DNA of 64,000 nt. Source: Hemileia vastatrix (taxonomy: Eukaryota > Basidiomycota > Pucciniomycetes > Pucciniales > Zaghouaniaceae). The notes under the pieces are model-generated. The model had not been told where the DNA came from. It saw only the letters and a program-made list of their open reading frames with translations, and ran no database searches. The stretch's first letter is position 1. Each line of letters starts with the position of its first letter. The translations under genes were made by a program, and so were the position numbers. This document shows, one piece after another, positions 43,032 to 54,983 of the stretch. Location of the stretch: assembly GCA_030280995.1 (NCBI GenBank), contig JASXTE010000007.1:5812001-5876000 (forward strand). Reading direction: 5' to 3'.

Positions 43032-44531
43032 TGTCAGGCTAAGATCAAGAAAAAGGACGTGAAATAGCTTGAAAAGTCTTTGTCTAGAATATTCAAATGG
43101 TCCTATATGAATACTGTAGTATAAATCCAACAAATAATAAAATATAATTCAGAATAAAGGTCTCAGTAATATAATTCTCACTAATTTTATATGTGGCTTA
43201 CAATCTTTGTAGTTGGTAGAAAAATAGAGTTTAATAATTCAGATACTACTCAAAATTCTTATAAAAGTACTAATTGATCTGTATTGTAATTGATGTGGTC
43301 ATATGGTGTAAATTGTAATGATAAAGAATGTAGAAACAAGACCCAAAAACCTCCTCCTTTTATACACACTGATTTCCCCAATGACTCCCTTGATGTACCA
43401 TCCAATACACAGTTAATGAAGCCTCAAAACAACTAATAGACATTCCCATCAACATCCCCAGTAACCCATGACATAATTAGAAGAGTGACAACCATCGAAA
43501 TCCTGTAATAATAAGGGAAATCTATCAAAATTAAATAAAAAGACAAAAAGAGAGTATATGCGTATAAAACAAAAATATAAAAGACTAAAGGGGACTTTTT
43601 AAGGTTAAGAATAGCTTAATGATAAGGGGGATTCACTGTAGAGATGAAGGGGCTAATCCTGATATTATACTATGTGAAATTCCCATCCAAAAATAACCAA
43701 TATTGACTGAGAAACCACCCAAAAACTCAAAAAAAAGTGTGAGATGTGGGGTAACTACATGCAGTCCTTGGCAGGAGCTTGCGCGGGTAAATCCTTGACT
43801 AAAATTAGGAGAATTTAAGCATAGTGATGAAATAAGATGCCAAGAGTGAGGTTATTAATGGAATTAGTGCATATAAACAAGGTCAATGCATTATTAATTA
43901 AGCTAGGACACTAAATAAGCGCCTCTCGCCTATTCTAGTGTGTTTCCCCACAGTGGGCGTAGAGGGTGGGGTAATTATAGTGTGAAAAAGCTAACTTTTC
44001 TAAAAATGAAGCTATTCACATGGGAAAAAAGCAGGCAGTATGTGGCCAGTACACAGAAGCCATTTCTGGCATAAAAAACACCAAATTTGAAAAGTGTTAT
44101 TTTTATGCATTTAAATAGCCAAATCAATAGTCTCAAATGAGACAAATTGATCTGTCAAAGCGCAATTTTGATATTCTCAATTTTATAGCGCATATAGTCA
44201 ACTTTTAAGTGAAATAAATTGCATTTCTTGTTTTTTGCATAAAACAATGAATATAACAGCTTTAAGTGTACTTAAAAATTATGTAGCCTTATACTTAAGG
44301 TTCTTAAGACTACCCTAACATATTCCAACTTAATATTAAGTGTATAAGACCTATTAAAGGTGGATATATGCATGTATATAAGGTGTTATAATGGCATATT
44401 TTGTATATTATCATAATTTTACTTATGTATACTGTTTGTGTACTCTCAATTATTGTTTCCCTGAATAGTTCATGTGGTTAAAATAACTTATAAGCACTTT
44501 TTACTCAGTCCTGGGAATATACAGGTTGACA
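43032..44531 (-). repeat. 3' LTR of Element 6
   Basis: 1500 bp, minus-strand TGTCAACC...CCTGACA. Highly similar to the 5' copy; differences cluster in the outer 100 bp. Confidence 0.9.
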
Positions 44532-44709
44532 CTTGCCCACCCAAAAAAAACAATAAAAAAATGATAAGTTATACATTTTATTTATTTATTTGTAATTTTC
44601 AGGTATTCAGATTAATTCTGTAGAATTAAAGATTATACTTTAAAGAAATAAAACATAATAAAATATTATGAGTACTGGTTTTTAACCCCTCATCTGGTTG
44701 AACAGAAAT

Positions 44710-45534
44710 TTATTTCTGTTTAAACTTTTTAAGAAGGGTGGATAAATTAGAAATTTCTTTTTCAGGTATCCATTTATCAAATTCATTTGATTTCCCTTTA
44801 AATCTTAGTAAATACTCAGTTCCTTTTCTTTAGTAAGGATTCTTTTCTTGAGTATTTTTTCAATCTCTGCTTTTTCCACAATTTCTTCAGGTTGCTTTTT
44901 AGGCCTTCCCCTTCTTTTTGTAAATAAGTCAGGATCATTTGCATGGTAAGGTTTCAATAATGAGATAGGGAAAACTGGATGTTTCCTAACATATGGAGCA
45001 TATAATATGACTTCCACTGAATTATTTTCAACCATTTTACTTACTTCAAAAGGTACTACAAAGGGATCCTTTAATTTAACATTAAATTGTAAGTTAAAAT
45101 GTAGTGTTGATATAAGGACTTCGTCTCCCTTTTTGAATTCAAATTCTTTATGAGATTTGTCCCACCTTTTCTTTTCATATTCAAATGCTTTTTGGATGTA
45201 TTCTTCTGCATGCTTTCTACACATTTGTTGCATATGAATAAAGGATTTAGTACCAAGGTGTATATCTAACCTTGGTAATTTATTTAAATGATTTACTGGG
45301 GTATTTGGTACATATCCCAGCCAGAGTTCAAATGGTTTTTTCTCTGTTACAGAATGAGTTGTGCTGTTATAAGCAAATTCAAGGCCAGGAATTAATGTTA
45401 CCCAGTCATGTGTGAATTTCTCATTTTCTTTGCATTCTAATCCAAAGGCACAATATCTTCTGATCATGTCTTCTAAAGTTTGTATCATTCTCTCAGCCAG
45501 CCCATCAGTTTGTGGATGGTGTGCTGTAGACAAT
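44710..45534 (-). pseudogene. Element 6 integrase C-terminal half
   Basis: Same frame as the upstream segment after a TAG at about 45535-45537. Starts at KLSTAHHPQTDGLAERMIQTLED (catalytic Glu region), then FELWLGYVPNTP and KRRGRPKKQPEEIVEKAEIEKIL. A 1-nt loss near 44825 shifts the chromodomain-like tail, which ends at TAA 44710-44712. The AT-hook is intact. Tail residues resemble Element 3 more than Elements 4, 5 and 7. Confidence 0.85.
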
Positions 45535-47385
45535 TTCTATTGACAACCTGATACTTCCATCAAAGATGTCCAGAACTCTGAAGTAAATTTAGGGTCTCTG
45601 TCAGAGATTATGGCTTTGGGGAACCCAGCAGTATTCATCATCTTAGTCCACCATAGTAATGCCAAGTCCTTTGCAGATACCTCTTTATGGATAGGGATAA
45701 ATTTACACATTTTTGTTAATCTATCTACTATTACCCAGAAAGAATTGAAACTTTCTTTTCCTGATAATGGCAAGCCAGTTACGAAATCCATGTTTATAAT
45801 TTCCCATGGAGCTTTTGGCTGCTCTATTTGTTGTAATAACCCAGCTCTCTTCCCAGTTAATCTTTTAGATTTCTGACAAGAGTCACATGTTTCAATGTAT
45901 TTTTGTACATCTTCTTTCATGTTTATCCACCAGGCTGTATTTTTAACTCTGGTTAATGTTTTGTTAAAATCAAAATGACCAGCTAAGATTTCATCATGAA
46001 AAGTACTCAACATTAACTCTTTCATAGAAGGTGGTATCACTATTACATTACTTAACTTTTTCCTGTAATATATATATCCATCTTCAATTGGCAGTTTACC
46101 TTTTTCCAACACATTTCTATACTTTGGGGGCAAGGTTTTGATTAATGCACTCATGGAGGCATTAGTTGAATCATTTAGAATGGTAGATATTTTAGTCAAA
46201 TCTTTATCAGATGAATAATTTTCCAATATAGTTTGCATAAACTCTTCCTCTAGATCCACTATATAAATCCCAAATATATGTATAACCTCATTTTCAGGTA
46301 CATAAGCTGGGTTGTCAGCATCATTTGGCAAAGGACTTCTGGATAATAAATCCACATTAGAATGCAATGTTCCTGCTCTATGAGTGATTTTCATTCTTCC
46401 TCTGTACTCTTGTACAGCTATTTGCCATCTAAACATGTGCCTATTAGGGGTTTTCATGTTTAGTAATGATTTTACTGCACTGCAATCTGTTATAAGTTCA
46501 AACTTCTGGTCTTCCAGATAGTAATGAAGTTTCTCCAAAGCCCACACCACGGCTAAACATCCTAGCTGTGTGGCACCATACCTTAATTCTGTTTTTCTTA
46601 AGGTTCTGGATATATAAAAGATAACTACTTCAGATAATTTTCCATTTATTATCTGTTTCTGCTGTAAAGCAGCACCTAAACCTATGAAGCTTGCATCAGT
46701 GTACAAGATAAAAGGTAGGGTGAAATCTGGCAGTCCCAATACTGGAGCTGACATTAAACATTCCTTTAATTTATTAAAGGCGTGTTGTCTTTCATTATTC
46801 CAAATGAAAGCCTCATTTTTCCTGATTAATGTTGTTAAAGGAGCTGAAATGGATTGGTAATTTTTAATATATTGTCTATAATATCCACACATACCAAAAA
46901 AACTTTGAATCTCTTCTACATTTTTAGGTATACCAATGTTTTTAATTGCTGCCACCTTATTCTGGTCAACACAAATTTGTAATCCAGATACAACATGTCC
47001 AAGTAATTTCAAGGATTGAAATCCAAACTTACATTTCTTTAATGCAATTGTCATATTTATTTCATCCATCCTTTGAAAGACACTTTTCAGGTGATTTAAA
47101 TGTTCATCATATGTTTTTGAAAACACTATGATGTCATCAATATAGACCAAAAGCCATCCTTCAACCATTTCCTGATGAAAAACGCTATCCATCAATTTTT
47201 GGAAGACTGAAGGCCCATTCTTTGGGCCAAATGGAATTCTCACATACTTATATATACCCATATGTGTGGTTATTAATAAGTAATTTTGAGAATTCCTTTC
47301 CACACGAATCTGGTGGTAACCCTTGTTTCCATCCAGACAGGAAATATATTTTGCTCCTTGTAAAGTAGCATGGATAGAAGCTATC
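45535..47385 (-). pseudogene. Element 6 RT, RNase H and integrase N-half
   Basis: Resumes RT directly after the solo LTR (ASIHATLQGAKYISCLDGNKGYHQ). It carries YIDDIIVF, RNase H (LYTDASFIGLGAAL), integrase HHCC (HFDFNKTLTRVKNTAWW...CDSCQKSKR), NMDFVTGLP and DRDPKFTSEFWTSL. It is open until the TAG where relatives have Leu (GCELKLSTAH). Domain boxes look intact within the segment. Confidence 0.87.
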
Positions 47386-48521
47386 TGTCGGTCAGTCGTC
47401 TAGAAGAGGTAAGAAAAATAGGAGAAAAAGGAGGAGAGAAGGAGGAGGACAAGGGAAAATAAAGAAATAAACCAAAAATATATATTTAATTTATTTGAGA
47501 GGGAAACAATGGTGAGCAACTTTGAGAGGTGACAAAAACTTAGATTTTATTAACAATAATATTATTAAATGTAAGGGTTCTGCGCGGCAAACAATTTTAA
47601 TTACTATCAGACTTAAAGCAACCTTTGATTTGTTGTATAGAATTTAAATTAGATTTGTATTACTAATAAAAAAATATAAACGTAATAAATTGGTTATTTA
47701 ATTTGTTGAGTGTGTAATAAGTGATGATGCTACAGGGGATTATCCAAGGCCCTTTTATAGGCAATGGTTCCTCTGAAGCGCTACTATCTTTGTAAATACA
47801 ATGATTAGAATGGAATAAAACAAATATATCAAAAGAGTAAATGAAACATAACAATATAGAGAAAAACATGAAACAAATAATTAAAACCCCAATTAAGAAT
47901 CCAATTTCCCCGCCATTAATTCCCAAATCAGTAAGTGACAATAGTGAATAACTAAAAAAGATTGGAAACATAAGAACTATGAGAAATATAATTCCAAACA
48001 GATGGTACATTCTGATTAAAGGACATTTTAAGTGAAACAAAAAATAATTTGACGCAACAAAACAAACAATTAATCTCAATTTAGTCCAAATTAATTTATT
48101 TGTTTTTTCTAACACAATTAAGGGTCAAAAGAAGCGTCATTAATTATTGTTTAGTATCATATGAGAGGTATTATTTAATATATAAATTTAAGTAATTAAT
48201 TTAAATATATTATAAATCAATTTTACACTTGTAATTATAATATATGTTTTTCAATTAATTAAATATAAATTTATAATTATTAAATACATAAAAATGCGCC
48301 ATTATTTGTAGAATATATTATATTATGCTCAATTTAATTGTATATAAAAATATATATAACCAATAAATTTAATGTAACACTTGTATATAATAAAATTCTT
48401 ATATAATTTCATTATGCAATAAAATATTAAGTTATATTCATTAAATACAAGTCTTACCCACCCTTTAAGGTTTTATAATTTATATATCATTTACTGGACT
48501 CCTGGAATAGCCTGGCTGACA
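47386..48521 (-). mobile_element. Solo LTR of the Element 7 family inside Element 6 RT
   Basis: 1136 bp, same length and family as the Element 7 3' LTR. Flanked by perfect CTATC duplications (47381-47385 and 48522-48526). The RT reading frame resumes exactly across the site. It dates the Element 7 family insertion after Element 6. Confidence 0.93.
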
Positions 48522-49839
48522 CTATCCTTTGTAGAGGGTAAATATCATCTACAGTGTATGTATTCAGAGCTCTATAATCACCGCATAATCTTGCCTTATC
48601 TTTTTCATAAGAGATTAATTCTGGTGAAATGACACAATACTTAGGTGTTGTGTCCACTTTTTCAACAATACCCATTTCCAACAACATTTTTATATTGTCT
48701 TCAATATCTTTCCTTTTTGCAGGAGATGCTGGGTAAGGTTTCTTTTTTAGGCTGCCAGGAATATTATCCAAATCACAGCTTAAATAGATTTTCATCTCAT
48801 GGTTTTTGACCAATCCTAGTTCATTTGAACCATGATCAAATGCCATAGGATATGATTTAATCAATCTCAAAATATTTTCTTCTTCAATTTTTGAGAGTTG
48901 AGGACTGAAAGAGGCCTTTTGGATTTCATTGTCTAATTCAACCATTTCAGTGGTGGTTCTTCCACCTTGCAGTTGTTCTTTTCTAGGAGAAATGGCATAC
49001 ACTGAATTTTCAGAACATATTTTGAATTTTCTCTTACCATTCACGCCTATAGTGAAGCAACTGTTTGCAGGATCTAGTTTAATGCCAAATTTTGACAATA
49101 AATCATTGCCAATAATAAACCAATCACTACAATTATTATTATCCATTACTACAAATTCACACACTGCTCTAAAATATCCATTATTATATTTAAAGAATAC
49201 AGCAGTTTTGTATTTTCCAATTGGATTTAATACTGAACCAAAACCCCTCCAGTTCTTTTTCTGAACAGGTTCTAGTTTTTCTTGGTACTTACTATCAAGT
49301 TTCATTAATGTATTAATTGAAACCACACTACCTGCAGCCCCAGTGTCAATAATGGAATTCATTTCTTCTCCACATATGATAACAGGTGCTTTGATAGGTG
49401 TTATTTTGTAAGTATCATGAGATACATCTTTAATTATTTCAGCTTCCTCAATGGAAGTTAAAGATGTGTCTGTATGATGTATAGCATCATTCAGGAACAT
49501 AATATCCTGTTCTAATACAAATATCTCATTTTCATCATCACTGTAAGATATGTTACTTTTACAATCCTCACTGGATTCCCTGTTCTCATCTTCATGATTA
49601 ATTGGTTCAGAATTCTGTGAGGTTTCAATAACATTTATTCTCTTCTTACACGTGTGAACCTTAACCCAAGGTTCATTACATTTGTAACAAGTTTTATTCT
49701 CTTGTCTCTTAGGGACAAGGGGAGCTGAAGGTTTTTTCTTCTCCACTGGTAATTTACTTATAGTAGGCTTTACCATGTCAACACTTTGTCTGTAATTAAT
49801 ATACTTGGTTTCATACTTGTGGTTTAATAATATCTCATT
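48522..49839 (-). pseudogene. Element 6 knuckle, protease and RT start
   Basis: Same frame as gag after a TGA (49838-49840) at a conserved Cys codon (FINI*NEILLNHKYE). Contains CYKCNEPWVKVHTC, retropepsin (IIDTGAAGSVVS; IIGNDLLSKFGIKLDP), then RT lead-in SLKKKPYPASPAKRKDIEDN and LCGDYRALNTYTVDDIYPLQRI, where the solo LTR cuts in. It shows that gag and pol share one frame in this family. The knuckle lacks the Gly before His seen in relatives. Confidence 0.86.
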
Positions 49840-51708
49840 TCATATATTAATGAATCCAGAGGTATCTCTGATGGTTTCAGTTCTAGCTAAAATAATGTCT
49901 CTAACTGATATAGGCAACTTGTATATTATTTTTTCTTTCCACTCTTCATAATCCATTTTTGGATCCATAGCTTTCATGATTTTTATTAAATTCATTAAGA
50001 AGACCATGGGTTTATCTCCAGCATTTGGATTATATCTTGTTCTTTCATACAATCTTTGTTGAGTGATTCTAAATTTTGGGCCACCAAATTGCCTTTCAAT
50101 TATTGCCTTCCATTCATTCCAGGAGTAATGAATTCCCTCACTCAATACAGATTCAAACCATAATAAGGCTACATCTGTAAATAAAGATATTAACTTTGAA
50201 GTAATTTCTTCATCAGGTAATTTGTATGAAAGCTTTAATTTATCAATTCTTTGTATGAATTGCTGCCAATCAGATTTTGAATCCCCGTCAAAAGAAGGGT
50301 ACTGATCTAACTTAGGCCAGTTCTTTTGGTTAGTTTTTGCTTCCCTAACCTGAGGAATATTCAGTAATTCACTTACTTTGGAAAGATGATCATTTATTTC
50401 ATCTTTTACTGATTTACTGTTCTCAGAGCCCATGACTTTATGTTCATGTTCCATCATTGGTGTTTCATTTGCATGTTTCATGAAAACAGGTACTCTTGCC
50501 ACATAAGAAATGTTATCTTTTATTTTTTCAGTATTTTTCAATATGTTTGCTACTTCTATTTCTACTCTTTGTAGCCTATCCTTTATTACAGGTAAATGAG
50601 TTAGAGTATCATTTACATTTGAAAAAGATAATTTAACAAGTCCCTCAATGGTAGCCATAACATTCTGAGAGTTTTCTAATTTACTTTCTAAATTTCTAAT
50701 CTCAGAGTTTAATCTTTTATTCTCATTGATTAATTCATCATTTGAATTTTCAATAATTTTTAATCTATTGGCTGTGGTACTCAATGATTGTGTTAGCTGT
50801 AATAATACATTTTCTGTATTATTGTTTGACTCTTTTGAGAAATCTTCTAATTTTTCAATTCTCAATAATAATTTACTTATTATTTTTGATTCCATTGGAT
50901 TCTCTTTCAAAAAATATTCTATTTTTTCTGTGTCCAACTCAGAAGACTCATCATTTAATTCATTTGGTTCCAATTTTACATTAATAGTATTATCCTGGTG
51001 ATCAATAAAACTATTTACATTGTCCTCATTTAAAGACAAGTTTAAAATATTTTTTTCAAATGAATAATCCTTTAAATCTTTATCAATTATATCCAATATT
51101 TCCCTATCAATCTCATTACTTATAAGTAATTTATTGTCAGGTTGATACAATTGACTATGAGGAGTTGGATGACTTACCAAGGTCTTATCCCACTTCCCCT
51201 GCCTCTCCTTGCCTTTCCCCTGTAAGGGTGACTTCTGGAGCCCTGCTGTTGAGGATTGTTGTAGTTTTGGGCATACCAATCCCATTTCCATTTGCTTACT
51301 GTAATCTTTTTGTCCTCCTCTTGGGCTGGAGGTGTTGTTATGGAATTGTTGGGTGCCACTGTTGGTGGTTGAGCCTTTATGTCCACTAGAGCTTGCAGGA
51401 CTTCTATGAAACCTTGAGCTGCTCTTTTCTCCAGATTGTTGATCTGGTCCACTATATTGTTGACTCTTATTGTCAAGGTGTTCAGTAGGGTGGATAGGGA
51501 GTGAACTTGTTCTTGTAATGTATTTTTTTTCTTTATTGAAACTTGCTTTAAAAGCCTTTCCCTTTCCTCCAGAGACATTTGTGGAGTGTTTTTTATTATG
51601 GGAGAGTCCTGGCCCTCCATTTGAATGTCCTGTAACAGGTCTTTCAACTCTAGGTCTTAAGTTATAAGGTTTCGCCTTATTACTTACAATGTCATTGTTG
51701 TCACACAT
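49840..51708 (-). CDS. gag: Element 6 gag, unspliced frame
   Basis: 622 residues from ATG 51708. The first 185 are Ser/Gly/Gln-rich and overlap the spliced ORF1 frame. Conserved gag follows: NEIDREILDIIDKDLKDYSF, a long coiled coil (ENKRLNSEIRNLESKLENSQ), then NWPKLDQYPSFDGDSKSDWQ, LPDEEITSKLISLFTDVALLW and IIYKLPISVRDIILARTE. It ends at a TGA where relatives have Cys. Without it gag would run on into protease. The N-terminal start (DIVSNKAKPYNLRPR) resembles Element 3 (DSVSENPAYNTRSK), partly because intron 1 is read through. Confidence 0.82.
   Translation of the reverse strand: MCDNNDIVSNKAKPYNLRPRVERPVTGHSNGGPGLSHNKKHSTNVSGGKGKAFKASFNKEKKYITRTSSLPIHPTEHLDNKSQQYSGPDQQSGEKSSSRFHRSPASSSGHKGSTTNSGTQQFHNNTSSPRGGQKDYSKQMEMGLVCPKLQQSSTAGLQKSPLQGKGKERQGKWDKTLVSHPTPHSQLYQPDNKLLISNEIDREILDIIDKDLKDYSFEKNILNLSLNEDNVNSFIDHQDNTINVKLEPNELNDESSELDTEKIEYFLKENPMESKIISKLLLRIEKLEDFSKESNNNTENVLLQLTQSLSTTANRLKIIENSNDELINENKRLNSEIRNLESKLENSQNVMATIEGLVKLSFSNVNDTLTHLPVIKDRLQRVEIEVANILKNTEKIKDNISYVARVPVFMKHANETPMMEHEHKVMGSENSKSVKDEINDHLSKVSELLNIPQVREAKTNQKNWPKLDQYPSFDGDSKSDWQQFIQRIDKLKLSYKLPDEEITSKLISLFTDVALLWFESVLSEGIHYSWNEWKAIIERQFGGPKFRITQQRLYERTRYNPNAGDKPMVFLMNLIKIMKAMDPKMDYEEWKEKIIYKLPISVRDIILARTETIRDTSGFINI
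51119..51177 (-). other. Candidate intron 2 in Element 6, 59 nt
   Basis: TTG|GTAAGT donor, CCTGAC branch site and acceptor CTTATAAG|TAATG (AAG is less usual than YAG). A 59-nt removal turns the final TG into TGT and continues in the gag frame at NEIDREILD. With intron 1 (58 nt) the total is 117, a multiple of three. Confidence 0.6.
51174..51629 (-). CDS. Element 6 ORF1, exon 2 (overlaps gag in another frame)
   Basis: About 151 codons open from the acceptor to TGG-TAA. It carries IQMEGQDSP, MSLEERERLLKQVSIKKK, a coiled-coil-like QVHSLSTLLNTLTIRVNNIV, a Pro/Thr/Gln linker, VSKWKWDWYAQNY, SHPYRGKARRGRG and RPW. The match to Element 3 (MSIEEKDTLLKKITIKK, DKWKWDWF, HPYKGKK) is much better than that of the overlapping gag frame. 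The Arg/Lys/Gly tail could bind RNA. No known family is recognised. If intron 2 is used, ORF1 is joined in frame to gag. Confidence 0.75.
   Translation of the reverse strand, partial: DIQMEGQDSPIIKNTPQMSLEERERLLKQVSIKKKNTLQEQVHSLSTLLNTLTIRVNNIVDQINNLEKRAAQGFIEVLQALVDIKAQPPTVAPNNSITTPPAQEEDKKITVSKWKWDWYAQNYNNPQQQGSRSHPYRGKARRGRGSGIRPW
51630..51687 (-). other. Intron 1 in Element 6 gag region, 58 nt
   Basis: GTAAGT donor and acceptor CCTGTTACAG|GACATTC; the branch site is weak (CTTAAG-like). Splicing moves the start ATG into exon 2 in frame, with no stop. The acceptor context |GACAT is shared with Element 3. Confidence 0.78.
51688..51708 (-). CDS. Element 6 ORF1, exon 1
   Basis: Seven codons (MCDNNDI) ending phase 0 at GTAAGT, as in Element 3. 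Confidence 0.72.
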
Positions 51709-52299
51709 TTTTACGTGGAATTGATTTTAAAGAATTGAAAGTTTAGATATGAAAACTTCAAAAAGGAGTTTTATCAGTATTTATAAATACCACTGAAGAC
51801 AATTTTATTGCTTACTTATTGGTATGAAGTGAATTTCTAAGTTCAAAAAGTCAAATATGCTTTTTAAGTGGTCACTTGATTTAACTGGTCTACAATATGT
51901 AGCCGTGTTTTTATATTTAAAAAGAAAACAACTGTCAGTAAGATTCTTTTCAAATATTAAATGAATATTACAAACCAATAGAAAGGGATTCAAAGTCCTT
52001 TTTTAAAGAAAACAATTAATCAGTTTAATTGGTTTATTATCTGCAAAGTACACAAATTTAATTGGTCTATTGACAAACTCCTACTAATAAAATTTATATT
52101 ATGTTAAATTAGTGGTAAAATTGTTGATTCAATATCACAATTTTATATAACAGGGCTTATTTTTCTTAAATCACAATATAAGTGACCGCAACCTGTTGTA
52201 ATTATCCAAATATTTCTATAGGGATATTATTTACGTGTACCTTCTTTGAAATTTTCACTTACTGGATAATAACAGAATTCTTGAGGAAAGGTCCCCAAT
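51709..52299 (-). other. Leader of Element 6
   Basis: About 590 AT-rich bases between primer site and ATG, no ORF. ATTGGT or ACTGGT motifs recur. Confidence 0.5.
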
Positions 52300-53799
52300 T
52301 GTCAGGCTAAGATCAACTAAAAAGACGTGAACTAGCTTTAGAAGTCTTTTTCTAGAAGATTTAAATGGTCCTATATGAATACTGTAGTATAAATCCAACA
52401 AATAATAAAATATAATTCAGAATAAAGGTCTCAGTAATATAATTCTCACTAATTTTATATGTGGCTTACAGTCTTTGTAGTTGGTAGAAAAATAGATTTT
52501 AATAATTCAGATACTACTCAAAAGTCTTATAAAAGTACTAATTGATGTTTATTGTAATTGATGTAGTTATATGGTGTAAATTGTAATGATAAAGAATGTA
52601 GAAACAAGACCCAAAAACCTCCTCCTTTTATACACACTGATTTCCCCAATGACTCCCTTGATGTACCATCCAATACACAGTTAATGAAGCCTCAAAACAA
52701 CTAATAGACATGCCCATCAACATCCCCAGTAACCTATGACATAATTAGAAGAGTGACAACCGTCGAAATCCTGTAATAATAAGGGAAATCCATCAAAATT
52801 AAATAAAAAGACAAAAAGAGAGTATATGCGTATAAAACAAAAATATAAAAGACTAAAGGGGACTTTTTAAGGTTAAGAATAGCTTAATGATAAGGGGGAT
52901 TCACTGTAGAAATGAAGGGGCTAATCCTGATATTATACTATGTGAAATTCCCATCCAAAAATAACCAATATTGACTGAGAAACCACCCAAAAACTCAAAA
53001 AAAAGTGTGAGATGTGGGGTAACTACATGCAGTCCTTGGCAGGAGCTTGCGCGGGTAAATCCTTGACTAAAATTAGGAGAATTAAAGCGTAGTGATGAAA
53101 TAAGATGCCAAGAGTGAGGTTATTAATGGAATTAGTGCATATAAACAAGGTCAATGCATTATTAATTAAGCTAGGACACTAAATAAGCGCCTCTCGCCTA
53201 TTCTAGTGTGTTTCCCCACAGTGGGCGTAGAAGGTGGGGTAATTATAGTGTGTAAAAGCTAACTTTGCTAAAAATGAAGCTATTCACATGGGAAAAAAGC
53301 AGGCAGTATGTGGCCAGTACACAGAAGCCATTTCTGGCATAAAAAACACCAACTTTGAATAGTGTTATTTTTATGCATTTAAATAGCCAAATCAATAGTC
53401 CTAAATGAGACAAATTGATCTGTCAAAGCGAAATTTTGATATTCTCAATTTTATAGCGCATATAGTCAACTTTTAAGTGAAATAAAGTGCATTTCTTGTT
53501 TTTTGTGTAAAACAATGAATATAACAGCTTTAAGTGTACTTAAAAATTATGTAGACTTATACTTAAGGTTCTTAAGATTACCCTAACATATTCCAACTTA
53601 ATATTAAGTGTATAAGACCTATTAAAGGTGGATATATGAATGTATATAGGGTGTTATAATGGCATATTTTGTATATTATCATAATTTTACTTATGTATAC
53701 TGTTTGTGTACTCTCAATTATTGTTTCCCTGTATAGTTCATGTGGTTAACATAACTTATAATTACTTTTTACTCAGTCTTGGGGATATACAGGCTGACA
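52300..53799 (-). repeat. 5' LTR of Element 6
   Basis: 1500 bp. Minus-strand TATAAAAGG at 52624-52632 is the likely promoter. Confidence 0.9.
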
Positions 53800-53812
53800 A
53801 CATCACTAAACA

Positions 53813-54948
53813 TGTCGGTCAGTCGTCTAGAAGAAGGTAAGAAAAAGAGGAGAGAAGGAGGAGAGAAGGAGGAGAGAAGGAGAATTAAAAGGAATAAATT
53901 ACAATAAAATATTTAATTTATTTAAGAGGGAAACAACGGCGAGCAACTTTGAGAGATGACAAAAACTTAGAATTTATTAATAATAATACTATTTAATGTA
54001 AGGGTTCTGCGCGGAAAACACTTTTAATTACTATCAGACTTAAAGCAACCTTTAAATTGTTATATAGAATTTTAATTAGAATTGTATTACTAATAAAAAA
54101 AATATAAACGTAGTAAAATATTATTTAATTTGTGGAGTGTATAATAAGTGATCATGCTACAGGGGATTATCCAAGGCCCTTTTATAGGCTATGGGTCCTC
54201 TGAAGCGCCACTATGTTTTTAAATACAATAGTTAGAATAGAATAAAACAAATATATCAAAGAGTGAATGAAACATAACAATGTAGAGAAAAACATGAAAC
54301 AAATAATTAAACCCCCAATTAAGAATCCAATTTTCCCACCATTAATTCCCAAATCAGTAAGTAAAAATAGTGAATAACTAAACAAGATTAGAACATAGGA
54401 ACTATGAGAAAAATAATTCCAAACAGATGGTACAGTCTGATTTAAGGATATTTTAAGTGAAACAAAAAATACTTTGACGCAACAAAACATGTAATTAATC
54501 TCAATTTAGTATAAATTACTTAATTGGTTTTTCCTGACATAATTAAGGGTCAAAAGAAGTGTCATTAATTATTGTTTAGTATTATATGAAAGGTTTTATT
54601 TAATATATAAATTTAAATAATTAATTTAAATATATTATAAGTCAATTTTACGCTTATAATTATAATATATGTTTTTTCAATTAATTAAATATAAATTTAT
54701 AATTATTAAGTAACATAAAAATGCGCCATTATTTGTAGAATATATTATATTATGTTTAATTTAAATGTATATAAAAATTTATATAACCAATAAAATTAAT
54801 ATAACACTTGTATATAATAAAATACTTATATAATTTTATTATGCAATAAAATAATAATTTATATTCATTAAATACAATTCTTACCCACTCTTTCAGGTTT
54901 TATAAGTTACATATAATTTACTGGACTCCTGGAATAGCCTGGCTGACA
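53813..54948 (-). repeat. 3' LTR of Element 7
   Basis: 1136 bp, minus-strand TGTCAGCC...GACCGACA. Same family as the solo LTR in Element 6. Confidence 0.93.
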
Positions 54949-54983
54949 CTCCCTCACTCTAAAAAAAAACAATAAAAAAAATG

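Larger units (their letters stand above)
43032..53799 (-). mobile_element. Element 6: Ty3 element with 1500-bp LTRs, broken by a solo LTR
   Basis: LTRs of exactly 1500 bp at 52300-53799 (5') and 43032-44531 (3'). Primer-site region on the minus strand ATTGGGGACCTTTCC at about 52285-52299; polypurine tract GGGTGGGCAAG at the 3' LTR. Flanking 5-mers are CAGTC (43027-43031) and ACATC (53800-53804), which do not match. The gag start region carries the two-frame, two-intron arrangement in its best-preserved form. Pol is split by a solo LTR at 47386-48521. Confidence 0.9.
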
